Below the pieces are notes generated by a model. It was not told where the DNA came from and did not search any database. It saw nothing but the letters and a program-made list of their open reading frames with translations. This document shows positions 63,853-64,000 of a stretch of DNA of 64,000 bases, one piece after another; position 1 is the stretch's first letter; each line of letters begins with the position of its first letter. The stretch is from Paragordius varius (taxonomy: Eukaryota > Nematomorpha), in the NCBI GenBank assembly GCA_964247055.1, contig OZ176056.1, forward strand, positions 8,866,001-8,930,000, in the 5' to 3' direction. Both the position numbers and the translations under genes were made by a program.

Positions 63853-64000
63853 AATTGTGCGTCAAGCCATACTTAACAATATTCAACAATGTATAGCTAT
63901 ACATTATGCCAATATTTATATCAACAAATTTAATCTTTTCATTTATAGATAAGCTATCATTTAATAAAATCACTTAATAAATTTAATGATGCTCCCTTAT

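Larger units (their letters stand above)
60828..64000. other. Right-hand gene-poor stretch
   Basis: DUSP 3' region followed by AT-rich DNA with a TA microsatellite (61075-61100), MITE family-1 copies at 61493-61785 and 63487-63728 and a very decayed one at about 62530-62960. No gene is supported except the short island at 63748-63852. Confidence 0.55.

Overview
The window is strongly AT-rich eukaryotic DNA with GT-AG spliced genes and many repeats. The genes found (Rpt1/PSMC2, XPC/Rad4, a MAP-kinase-phosphatase-type DUSP) and the mariner, LINE and hAT-like relics suggest a fast-evolving metazoan. The species cannot be named from sequence alone. I saw no convincing bacterial-style gene, tRNA, rRNA, CRISPR or LTR element. 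All exon chains below were joined by hand, requiring matching intron phase and GT/AG borders.

Layout. (1) 1-7737, minus strand: an unrecognised Asn/Ser/Lys-rich gene of at least 12 exons that runs off the left edge. (2) 9921-17006, plus: a complete 12-exon PSMC2 (26S proteasome ATPase Rpt1). (3) 34211-24571, minus: a complete, roughly 15-exon XPC (nucleotide-excision-repair damage sensor), convergent with PSMC2. (4) Between them, a direct segmental duplication (about 14.9-19.9 kb and 21.2-26.7 kb). Each copy carries the last four PSMC2 exons on plus and the last three XPC exons on minus, all with intact splice sites and stops. Copy A completes PSMC2 and copy B completes XPC. The inner pieces (XPC tail A, PSMC2 tail B) have no 5' part of their own. 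(5) 39691-47782, plus: a complete 8-exon gene for a 1778-residue, mostly disordered protein with a Cys-rich segment. (6) 56.6-60.8 kb, plus: a dual-specificity phosphatase gene of the MKP type. The gaps 34.2-39.7 kb, 47.8-56.5 kb and 60.8-64 kb hold repeats and transposon relics.

Introns. Three introns (PSMC2 intron 1, XPC introns 1 and 2) are each exactly 25 nt and another is 32 nt. The long introns are largely filled with two families of palindromic MITE-like elements. This suggests ancestral micro-introns swollen by MITE insertion.

Functional link. XPC and the proteasome are known to be connected through RAD23, but the adjacency here may be chance. The observation most worth following is the shared duplicated block, which gives two convergent genes a second set of terminal exons each. 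Differences between the PSMC2 exon copies are almost all synonymous. The main competing explanation is a haplotype duplication made during assembly.
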